The notes beneath the pieces were generated by a model that was not told where the DNA came from, searched no databases, and saw nothing but the letters and a program-made list of their open reading frames with translations. Source: Solobacterium moorei (GTDB lineage: Bacteria; Bacillota_I; Bacilli_A; Erysipelotrichales; Erysipelotrichaceae). Taken from it: DNA of 64,000 bases. Location: positions 682,001-746,000 of the forward strand of contig NZ_AP028934.1 of NCBI RefSeq assembly GCF_036323475.1, given 5' to 3'. The translations under genes were made by a program, and so were the position numbers. Within the stretch, counting starts at the first letter, position 1. Each line of letters begins with the position of its first letter. This document shows, one piece after another, positions 1 through 8,200 of this stretch.

Positions 1-1
1 G

Positions 2-1708
2 ATGAAACTTGTAATTGCTGAAAAGCCAAGTGTTGCAATTTCTATTGCAAAAGTAATTGGAGCTACAAAAAAGAAAGACGGATATTATGAAGGAAACGGA
101 TATAAGGTAAGCTGGTGTGTTGGACATTTAATTCAAATGGCAAATCCTGATAGTTATGATGAAAAATATGCGAAGTGGAATATGGCGGATTTACCGATTA
201 TTCCAAAGGAATATAAGTATGAGATTGCAAAGTCCACAAAGAAACAATTTACGATTCTTAAAAAGCTAATGAATGATAAGGACATAGATATTGTGATAAA
301 TGCCTGCGATGCAGGACGTGAAGGAGAAGCCATCTTTAGGCTTGTATATAATCAGGCAAATTGTAAAAAGAAGATGAAACGCCTTTGGATTTCATCAATG
401 GAAGATAGTGCAATTAAAGAGGGCTTTGATAACCTAAAAGATGGAAGTTCTTACGATAATCTGTTTGAGTCTGCACAAGCAAGGGCAATAGCAGATTGGC
501 TTGTGGGAATGAATTTAAGCAGACTGTATTCGTGCCTATATAAACAGAGTTATTCTGTTGGGAGGGTACAAACACCAACTCTTGCAATGATTGTAAATAG
601 AGATGATGAGATAGCAAATTTTAAGAAAGAAAAATATTATACATTGGAATTAAGTCTTAATGGCTTTACACTATCAACAGATAGAATTGATGATGAAATA
701 ACAGCGGAACAGCTCTTAAATTTAGTAGGCGATAAGATAGAAATTACCGATGTTATTCAAAAGGAAAAGATAACAAAGCCTGAGCTGCCATTTGACCTTA
801 CAACGCTTCAAAGAGAGTGCAATAAGTATTTTGGATATAGTGCAAAGCAGACATTAGATTATGCTCAAAGCCTCTATGAGAAGAAACTTATCACATATCC
901 TCGAACAGACAGCAGATGCTTAACGGAAGATATGATTGTAAGTACGGTTAATAACATTTTAGGGAAAAATGATTTTGATACAGAGCGTATCAAGACGGTA
1001 TTTAACTCTAAAAAGGTTACAGACCATCATGCGATTATACCGACAGCAAGCAGTATGAATGAGGACTTAACTTCTCTTCCGGAAAGTGAATTGAAGGTAT
1101 ATGAACTTATTTTAAATAAGCTACATGCAAGTGTAGGCTATCCTTTAATTGAGAATACAACGAAGATTGTGGCTGAATTTGATGGATTTGAATTTACAAG
1201 CAGTGGCAAGGTGATTGTAGATGAAGGCTTTACCAAATACCTAAACGAATATGTAAAAAAGAAAAATGAAGATACAGTGCTTCCGGATGTAAAGATTGGT
1301 GATAGTCTTGATATTAAAGATAAAGAGATAAAAGAAAAATACACATCATCGCCTAAACATTTTACGGAAGATCTTCTCCTAAAGGCTATGGAGCTTGCAG
1401 GAAATGACGCATTGGAAAAAGGTGTAGAAGTTGAGCGAAAAGGACTTGGAACACCTGCAACAAGAGCAGGGATTATTGAAAATCTGATTTTCAAGGGATT
1501 TGTAGAAAGAGATAAAAAGAACCTTATTGCCACACATAAGGGAATAAGTCTTGTAACGATTGTAGCCGATACTTTTAAATCAGCAGAAACAACCGCAAAG
1601 TGGGAAATGGAGTTATCGGATATTGCAAAGGGAAAATCTTCAAAGGAAAAATTTTTAAAAGCGATTGAAAATGAGATAAAAGAAGTGGTTTCAACTTATA
1701 TCAAGTAA
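2..1708 (+). CDS. topB: DNA topoisomerase III (type IA), element-borne
   Basis: Type IA topoisomerase that passes single strands and probably resolves DNA during transfer or replication of the mobile element. The Toprim domain opens the protein (Glu7 in IAEKP; acidic motif CDAGREGE with Asp103 and Glu107). The catalytic tyrosine is Tyr299 in LITYPRTDS. SVGRVQTPTL at about residues 185-194 is another family signature. It has 568 residues, shorter than chromosomal TopB of about 700, and lacks a zinc-rich tail, as is usual for the versions on conjugative elements. The ATG is the second base of the window, so its ribosome binding site is not visible. An AbrB-like gene and an AlbA_2 gene follow on the same strand. 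Confidence 0.93.
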   Translation: MKLVIAEKPSVAISIAKVIGATKKKDGYYEGNGYKVSWCVGHLIQMANPDSYDEKYAKWNMADLPIIPKEYKYEIAKSTKKQFTILKKLMNDKDIDIVINACDAGREGEAIFRLVYNQANCKKKMKRLWISSMEDSAIKEGFDNLKDGSSYDNLFESAQARAIADWLVGMNLSRLYSCLYKQSYSVGRVQTPTLAMIVNRDDEIANFKKEKYYTLELSLNGFTLSTDRIDDEITAEQLLNLVGDKIEITDVIQKEKITKPELPFDLTTLQRECNKYFGYSAKQTLDYAQSLYEKKLITYPRTDSRCLTEDMIVSTVNNILGKNDFDTERIKTVFNSKKVTDHHAIIPTASSMNEDLTSLPESELKVYELILNKLHASVGYPLIENTTKIVAEFDGFEFTSSGKVIVDEGFTKYLNEYVKKKNEDTVLPDVKIGDSLDIKDKEIKEKYTSSPKHFTEDLLLKAMELAGNDALEKGVEVERKGLGTPATRAGIIENLIFKGFVERDKKNLIATHKGISLVTIVADTFKSAETTAKWEMELSDIAKGKSSKEKFLKAIENEIKEVVSTYIK

Positions 1709-1727
1709 GATGGCACTAATTTCAAGG

Positions 1728-1756
1728 TGGAAAAAATGCCCTAAAAATGCTATAAT
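1728..1756 (+). promoter_or_regulatory. Probable promoter of the AbrB-like gene
   Basis: A perfect TATAAT lies at 1751-1756, with a weak -35 (TGGAAA, 1728-1733) 17 bases upstream. It sits between the topB stop and the AbrB-like start at 1792, so the regulator can be transcribed independently of topB. Confidence 0.45.
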
Positions 1757-1791
1757 CTTTTGTAGGAAAAGTAGGGGGAAAGGAAACGGGT

Positions 1792-1971
1792 ATGAAAGAT
1801 ACATTTATGGATACTGCAAAAGTTATGTCAAAAGGGCAGGTTACTATTCCGAAAAGGATAAGAGAACTTTTGGACTTACAAAATGGAGATTATGTTACTT
1901 TTGTAGTTAATAACGATAAAGTGCAAATTCAAAACTCCAAAATTTTTATTGAAGAAAATATTGATAAATAA
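1792..1971 (+). CDS. AbrB/SpoVT-family DNA-binding protein (small)
   Basis: A 59-residue swapped-hairpin transcription factor. The N-terminal segment VMSKGQVTIPKRIRELL is the classic AbrB/MazE/SpoVT signature, followed by a hydrophobic strand and short tail. The start is chosen for the GGGGGAAAGG ribosome site about 10 bases upstream and for agreement with the family's N-terminus. It lies between topB and the AlbA_2 gene and probably controls this part of the element. A longer ORF in another frame over the same bases has no family resemblance and was ignored. Confidence 0.8.
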   Translation: MKDTFMDTAKVMSKGQVTIPKRIRELLDLQNGDYVTFVVNNDKVQIQNSKIFIEENIDK

Positions 1972-1990
1972 AGGTGGTGAAATAACAAAG

Positions 1991-3418
1991 ATGACGATAG
2001 ATGAAATAAAAAAGTTAATTCAAAACGGAGAAAAGATAGATGTTGAATTTAAAGAATCAAGGAATGCTTTAACCAAAGATGTCTTTGATACAGTATGCTC
2101 TTTCAACAATAGAAATGGAGGACATATTTTACTTGGTGTAAATGATAAAAGAGATATTGTTGGTGTTAGTGAAGATAAAGTGGATAAGGTTATTAAAGAA
2201 TTTACAACATCTATCAACAATTCGCAGAAGATGTACCCACCACTTTATTTATTACCGGAAGTATTTGAGATTGACAGTAAAAAAGTCATTTATATCCGAG
2301 TGCCTGAAGGATATCAGGTATGCAGGCATAATGGAAGAATATGGGACAGGTCTTATGAAGGAGACATCAATATCACAGACCATGCAGAACTTGTCTATAA
2401 GCTATATGCGAGGAAACAGGGAAGCTATTTTGTGAATAAGGTGTATCCAAACCTCGATATGGAATTTCTTGATACTGATGTTATTGATAAAGCCAAGAGA
2501 ATGGCAGTAGCAAGAAATAAAAATCATGTCTGGGAAAATATGAGTTATGAGGAACTGCTCCGAAGTGCAAATCTCATTCTGACAGATCCTGAAACAAAGC
2601 ATGAGGGCATTACATTAGCGGCAATTTTGCTATTTGGAAAAGACAACTCTATTATGTCAGTTCTCCCACAGCATAAAACTGATGCAATATTTAGAGTTGA
2701 AAACAAGGATAGGTATGACGATAGAGATGTTGTCATAACAAATCTGATTGATAGCTACGATAGGCTTATTGCGTTTGGACAGAAGCATTTGAATGACTTA
2801 TTTGTCTTAGACGGAATTGTAAATGTCAATGCAAGGGATAGAATACTTAGAGAAATTGTTTCTAATACATTGGCTCACAGAGATTATTCAAGTGGTTTCC
2901 CTGCAAAAATGATTATTGACGATGAGAAGATTATGATTGAAAACAGTAACTTAGCTCATGGCATGGGAGCATTGGATTTACAAAAGTTTGAACCTTTTCC
3001 TAAAAATCCGGCTATTTCAAAAGTATTTAGAGAAATAGGACTTGCTGATGAGCTTGGTTCAGGTATGAGAAACACCTATAAATATACAAGGCTATATTCA
3101 GGTGTTGATCCTCTGTTTGAGGAGGGAGATATATTTAGAACGATTATTCCTTTGAAGAAAATAGCGACTCAAAAAGTTGGAGGAAGCGGTGTCGCTCAGG
3201 ATGTCGCTCACAGTGTCGCTCAGGATGTCGCTCACGATAAGATAGCTCTTGCAGAGTTTATAAAAGAAAAAATAAGAGGAAACAACAAGATTACAAGAAA
3301 AGCAATTGCAGATGAAGCTGGAGTTAGTGTAAAGACTATAGAAAGAACCATTAAAGAAATGGATAATCTACAATATGTAGGAAGTGGAAGTAATGGTCAT
3401 TGGGAACTGAATGAATAG
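1991..3418 (+). CDS. AlbA_2 (Schlafen-like) / RecG-related ATPase-domain regulator
   Basis: 475-residue protein. The N-terminal AlbA_2 DNA-binding domain carries EFKES at residues 19-23 and NRNGGHILLGV after it. A HATPase_c_4-type domain of the 'RecG-like' group follows (REIVSNTLAHRDYS, then ENSNLA). The C-terminus is a winged helix (RKAIADEAGVSVKTIERTI). Proteins of this layout are usually annotated as putative transcriptional regulators; their biochemistry is poorly known. The start at 1991 is preferred over an in-frame ATG at 1949 because AAGGTGGTGA lies 10 bases upstream and the family begins there. A short tandem repeat encodes VAQDVAH units near residues 400-415. A terminator hairpin follows the stop and has been hit by an IS110 copy. 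Confidence 0.82.
   Translation: MTIDEIKKLIQNGEKIDVEFKESRNALTKDVFDTVCSFNNRNGGHILLGVNDKRDIVGVSEDKVDKVIKEFTTSINNSQKMYPPLYLLPEVFEIDSKKVIYIRVPEGYQVCRHNGRIWDRSYEGDINITDHAELVYKLYARKQGSYFVNKVYPNLDMEFLDTDVIDKAKRMAVARNKNHVWENMSYEELLRSANLILTDPETKHEGITLAAILLFGKDNSIMSVLPQHKTDAIFRVENKDRYDDRDVVITNLIDSYDRLIAFGQKHLNDLFVLDGIVNVNARDRILREIVSNTLAHRDYSSGFPAKMIIDDEKIMIENSNLAHGMGALDLQKFEPFPKNPAISKVFREIGLADELGSGMRNTYKYTRLYSGVDPLFEEGDIFRTIIPLKKIATQKVGGSGVAQDVAHSVAQDVAHDKIALAEFIKEKIRGNNKITRKAIADEAGVSVKTIERTIKEMDNLQYVGSGSNGHWELNE
3190..3236 (+). repeat. In-frame tandem repeat encoding VAQDVAH/SVAQDVAH
   Basis: Two near-identical 24-base units built on GTCGCTCAGGATGTCGCTCA, coding for a linker between the ATPase-like domain and the C-terminal winged helix. 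The unit length is a multiple of three, so copy-number change would alter linker length without a frameshift. Confidence 0.6.
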
Positions 3419-3443
3419 CAGTAAGTTGTAGCACACAGAATTT

Positions 3444-3477
3444 AAAGGTGATTAGAGTAAAATCTAACCGCCTTTTT
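3444..3477 (+). terminator. Rho-independent terminator of the AlbA_2 gene, IS110 insertion site
   Basis: Stem 3444-3456 pairs with 3463-3475 (12 of 13 pairs, one G.U), loop GTAAAA, followed by TTTTT at 3473-3477. The IS110 copy begins within this T-tract, and its own first five bases are T, so the terminator is kept intact. Confidence 0.75.
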
Positions 3478-3599
3478 CTATTATGAAATCAGGAATAATC
3501 TAGTCCTGATCATAGAGAAAAAACTTCAGAAGAAGAATATGATATAGAGGTCAGGGACACTAGAATGTTTCTGGCCTTTCTCGTACAGGCATGTATGGG

Positions 3600-3770
3600 A
3601 ATTGGTCTGGGTAAAGTGAGAACGTGCCATCTTTTAGACCATTGATATCATTGAGTCCGTCATAAAAAGCGTTCTGCTTCCCTCCTATATTCTTAGGCTG
3701 CTTTATCAAGATGACAATCCAGGAAACAGTTAGATATGTCGTATATAAGCCAGAAAAATAGTCGGATGTG
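3600..3770 (+). ncRNA. Putative bridge RNA of IS110 copy 1
   Basis: The leader contains two stem-loops with the layout known for IS110 bridge RNAs. Donor loop: outer stem 3696-3700/3759-3763 and inner stem 3711-3716/3738-3743. Between them TTATCAAG (3703-3710) is identical to the right end of the element, and AGAAAAA (3752-3758) is complementary to its left end TTTTTCT. Target loop: perfect stem AGAACG 3619-3624 / CGTTCT 3670-3675 enclosing a 45-base loop with T-rich and A-rich sides. Exact RNA ends are unknown. The bridge-RNA mechanism is established for IS621 and relatives; applying it here is inference from these matches. Confidence 0.6.
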
Positions 3771-3827
3771 GGGATGGGGAAGTTTACCAAGACATTATGC
3801 ATATCAGAAAGAAAGGAGTATTCCATC

Positions 3828-5048
3828 ATGGAAGGACCAATCATTACAGTGGATGTATCAAAGGGTTCCTGTCACTACCAGCCCTTCATAGAGAATGGAC
3901 ATCCAATGCGAAAACCAAAGCAGCTTTCAGCTACGATCGATGGTTTCCAGAAATTAGGGCAAACTATCAAAGACCTTGAAGCTAAGACAGAACGAGAAGA
4001 TATACCAGTTATCTTTGAGGCTACAGGTGTCTATCATCGACCACTACAAAAATATCTTGAAGACCACAAGATAAGGTACTACATCATTTCTCCATTATTA
4101 TCTGCGACCTATCGCAAGACCTCCCTACATAGTAATAAGACAGACGCATTAGACTGTGCATATATCGCAAAAGCGTACTATTGTGAGAAGGAACTAAGAC
4201 AATATCAAGCACAACCACAAGAGTACAAAAGACTCTATCAATTGAGCCGTATATATGAAAGTGAGTTGGTTCATCTTCGGAAACGCAAAGTGAGTTTGAG
4301 ATCCATGCTGGATATCATATATCCAAGGATTGATAAGACCTTTAAAGGGAATCAAAATCTGTATGATCCACTCCCAATGGAGATATTAAAAAGATATCCT
4401 CATCCATCCTTACTATTGGGCCATAGAGAGGATACCATCGTTAAGACCGTTGGGCATCGTACAGGTCATTTAAAAGGATATACAGAAAGAATCGTACATA
4501 AGATTTACGAGAAGGCAAAGGAGTGCTATTCAGGATGTGATATCGATGATATAGAAGTAGTCAAATTGCCAAGCTTGATAGAGAACGTGCAGGAACAGAA
4601 GAAAAAATGCGATTCACTATTGAAGGAAATGATAGAGATAGCACGAACATGTCCTTATTTTGCATCTGTTGTTAGTATTGTTGGAATCGGAGAGAATCTG
4701 GCAGCCCGTATCATAGCAGAGCTTGGAGATGTAAGCCGATTTGATAACAGAGCGGCTATCGTGGCATATGCAGGCTTGAATCCAAAGATACAACAATCCG
4801 GAGATATTGATGGACTGCATCTCAAGATATCAAAGAAAGGCAATAAGCATTTGCGATGCCTTTTATACCTTGGTGCACAATGTAATTATCGATTGCGCAA
4901 AGAAGATCCACTATATGAATTCACCAAAAAGAAAAGACAGCAGACCCAATGCCCATTGTCGTCTAAAGCTGCCTATACTGCTAGTGCTCATAAATTACTG
5001 GTCATAATCTATAGCCTATGTAAGAATGGTACTCTATATCATTCTTAG
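3828..5048 (+). CDS. IS110-family transposase (DEDD recombinase), copy 1
   Basis: 406-residue IS110 transposase. The RuvC-like DEDD domain at the N-terminus shows Asp9 (ITVDVSKG), FEATGVYHRPL and NKTDALDCAYIAK. The C-terminal transposase_20 domain shows VVSIVGIGENLAARIIAELGD and the family's catalytic-serine region AIVAYAGLNPKIQQSG. The start at 3828 follows GAAAGGAG and gives the canonical N-terminus; the in-frame upstream ATG at 3768 is rejected. The protein is identical to copy 2 except for Tyr instead of His after DALDCA. Confidence 0.95.
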   Translation: MEGPIITVDVSKGSCHYQPFIENGHPMRKPKQLSATIDGFQKLGQTIKDLEAKTEREDIPVIFEATGVYHRPLQKYLEDHKIRYYIISPLLSATYRKTSLHSNKTDALDCAYIAKAYYCEKELRQYQAQPQEYKRLYQLSRIYESELVHLRKRKVSLRSMLDIIYPRIDKTFKGNQNLYDPLPMEILKRYPHPSLLLGHREDTIVKTVGHRTGHLKGYTERIVHKIYEKAKECYSGCDIDDIEVVKLPSLIENVQEQKKKCDSLLKEMIEIARTCPYFASVVSIVGIGENLAARIIAELGDVSRFDNRAAIVAYAGLNPKIQQSGDIDGLHLKISKKGNKHLRCLLYLGAQCNYRLRKEDPLYEFTKKKRQQTQCPLSSKAAYTASAHKLLVIIYSLCKNGTLYHS

Positions 5049-5201
5049 CAACAGTATAAACCTAATCTAGCAAAATGGGAGATATAATTTCTCTTGTTTT
5101 AATAATGCACAAAACGAAAAAGAAGAAATCACTAAAGATTAGAAATTTCTTCTTGACTTAAGTTATCAAGTTTTTGTTTGTAAAAAAAGAAGGAGGTAAA
5201 C

Positions 5202-8200
5202 ATGCGAATAAATGATTTTCATAACATTTTGGAGCTGATAAAACAAGATGTTCTGCAGAGTGAAGCAGAGTATCTGAAGCTCTTAAAAGTTGTCGGGAAC
5301 AATCAGAAGTACGATTTTAGAAGTCAGTTAAGTATTTATGATAAAAATCCTGAAGCGACAGCTTGTGCCAAGTTTGACTACTGGAGGGAACGTTTTAATC
5401 GAACAGTAATGCGAGGACAGAAAGGGATCCCCATTTTAGAGGACTATGGCACATTCAAAAAAGTGGACTATATTTTTGATATAGGTCAGACAGTTTCAAG
5501 AAACAGAGATGTCAACGAAGTAAATCTTTGGAAGTTTGACAAAGAAAATCATCAAGATGTGTTAAAGGAAATGATAAAAAGCGAGGGCTATGAGGAAAGT
5601 GAAAGCACACTTGAAAACATCTTTTCTTTAAGCAGACTCTACGGTGATGAAAAAATAGATACCTTAATGAATGAACTTAGAGTAGCGGATGAGGATGGAA
5701 TATCCTTTACCAAGTTTGTAAGGGACTCGGTAAGCTATGCGGTAGCGTCAAGATTTAAGTTAGATTATTCGATAGATTATGAGCTTTTAAGAGAGAATTT
5801 TCAAAGACTTGACAGCATATCTCTAATGAGTCTTGGTGAAAGCGTATCGGATATTAGCGGAAAGATTATTGATGCGACCATTCAAAAAAGCAAAGAACTT
5901 GAGCTTCAAAAAGAAGTTTTAAGAGGAAAAGAAGCGAGATATAATAAGATTAAAGAAGAATTAGAGGAAGGAGAAGATAAAAATGTACTTCGACGAGATG
6001 ATCAGAAAAGAAATGAAAACGAGCGAGTTCTCCGAAATGGAGAGTACGGACGAGATAATAGAGAAAATCAGGGAGAATACGCTAAACAGCTTGGAGGAAG
6101 AGACGGACTTCATAAGGAAGTATCCAAATCCGACCTACGCAGTGATGAGGCTGGAGTTTCTTTCACAGAGCGAGGAGCAGAGCCACTTCGAGATGCTTTT
6201 AGATCTATACAAGGAGAAGAAACTGACAGGACACCTGATGGACATTCAGAAACAAGCGATAGAATTTATGAGAAGAGAGAAACCGAAACTGATGGCAGCT
6301 TGGAAGATAGAGGACGAGAACAATCCGCAGTATGGGGCGATGATTTCAGCTCTCAAAGAAATGACCATCAAGGAAGTAGTGGAAATTTAAAAGAAAATAC
6401 TAAGGCAGAGATAAGAGAAGCTGATAAAGCTTCTTTTTCTTTACCTGAAAATTCTTATGGACAGATAAGCCTTACTATACCACTAACCGAGAATGATATA
6501 GATACCGTTCTTGTTAACGGAGGAAATCACGATGGCGGTAGACTTCCTGTTATTGCTGAGTTTTCCAAAGAAAAAACAGTAGAAGAATTGGGAGAATACC
6601 TCAAAGATACCTTTAAAGGAGGAAATGGATTTTACATTGATGAAAAAGAAGTATCTTCCTGGTATTCGGATAAAGGAATTCATTTAGCTTACGGAACATC
6701 GGCAAGAGAAGATGATACGCAGGTTTTAAGTTGGAGTGATGCTGCAAAGAGGATAAACGAACTTCTTAATAACGGAGGGTTTGCCACAAATGTAGAGATT
6801 TCTGAAGCTCTTGATTATGAAAGAAATCGGATTTCAGAATCTCTATTGTATTTATCTAATGATTTAAGTGAAGAAGGAAAAGAGCAAGGATATTTTGAAC
6901 TTTTTGAAAGAGGTGGGGGCTTTCCGGAAGAAACAAAAAGACTCTCTGAGGCATTAGAAAATCCTGAATACCTAAAACAAATAATCAAAGAATACAGCAG
7001 ATTTTTAGCAGGATACAAAGAAAATAGGAATGTACTAAGATTTCACTATCACAAGGTAGATAGCCTTTATCAGAAATTACAAGAACTTGAGCTACCACGA
7101 AAGGAATATAGCACCAATTTGGCAGAACTTCCGAAGGTAAAGTCCTTTATTACAGAAGATGAAGTCCTTGAAAGCCTTTCAAGGGGAAGTGGCGTTGATA
7201 GAGGAAAAGAACGAATCACCAAGTTTTTTAAAGAAAATCATACGCTTCAAGAAAAAGCGAATTTCCTAAAAGACGAATATGGAATTGGAGGACATTCCCA
7301 TGCTGTTTCCGGAGCAATGGGAAGTGATGAATGGCACGATGCTAAGGGACTTAAATTACAGAAACATGATTGTAATGATGTGTTTCTTACTTGGACAAGT
7401 GTTGCAAAGCATATCGACGAGCTGTTTTCTAAAAATCTTTATCTTGAAGAAAAGGAAACAGAAAACAAGTCAGAGATTGAAGAACCACAATATTATTCCA
7501 AAGATGATCCTGAAAACTTAATGACCGATGAAATGCTTGAAAGAGTGCCGGAGCTTTACGCACAGGAGGATGTAGCTTTAGCGGATAAAGAGGTTCATGC
7601 TGCATATATCATTCCTTTCCGTTCTAATTGGACTTGGTATATGACGGAATATGATAGAGAAAGCGGCGATGCCTTTGGACTTGTGCTTGGGATTGAGCCT
7701 GAATGGGGATATTTTAATCTTAAGGAGCTGGAAGAACTAAACGCACAAAGGCTTATTTTAGAGGATTTCCCAAAGACCTTTAGAGAGCTTAAAGACAGTG
7801 AACTTAAAAAGCAGATGGACGAGCAGGAGCTTCAATCCGTCTTTAATGGAGAACTTAGCTTTGAAGAAGAAGAACTTGAAGCACCTGAAGAAACAGAAGA
7901 AGTTAGAAGGGCTGACACAGTTCAAGCTACCTTATTTGATTACCTAAAGGATAGAGAAGAAGTAGAGCTCAATGAAAAAGAGGGAAACCATTTAGAGGAT
8001 TTTTTAGTTAAAGCTGGTGATACAGTCTATTTTCATCATGAAGGATACAAAGTCAGAGAAATTTCTAAAAATGAAATCACAGGAAGAAATGACTTGTGGC
8101 TTGATCCTGTAAGACAAGGCAATCATCAAATTCCGATTGTAGCCTTTACAGATAATGAGGATCTTCTGAAGCAGATAAGCCTTAAAAGACCGAACTTTAT

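Larger units (their letters stand above)
3473..5175 (+). mobile_element. IS110-family insertion sequence, copy 1
   Basis: 1703-bp unit defined by comparison with the inverted copy at 21926-23628. Homology begins at TTTTTCTATTATG and ends at TTATCAAGTTTTT; sequence outside diverges at once. There are no terminal inverted repeats and no target duplication apart from the shared T5, as is usual for IS110. A 355-bp leader precedes the transposase and 127 bp follow it. The differences from copy 2 that I found are four bases in the leader and one missense change (Tyr/His). Confidence 0.9.

Noticed and set aside
1710-1910. 66-codon ORF between topB and the AlbA_2 gene
   Set aside because: Another frame over the same bases encodes a clear AbrB-like protein with a ribosome site.
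3190-3236. Possible short CRISPR-like repeat
   Set aside because: Contiguous tandem coding repeat without spacers, in frame within a gene.
3560-3844. 94-codon antisense ORF across the IS110 leader (and its mirror at 23257-23541)
   Set aside because: It overlaps the predicted bridge RNA, and three of the four leader differences would be amino-acid changes, so there is no sign of protein conservation.
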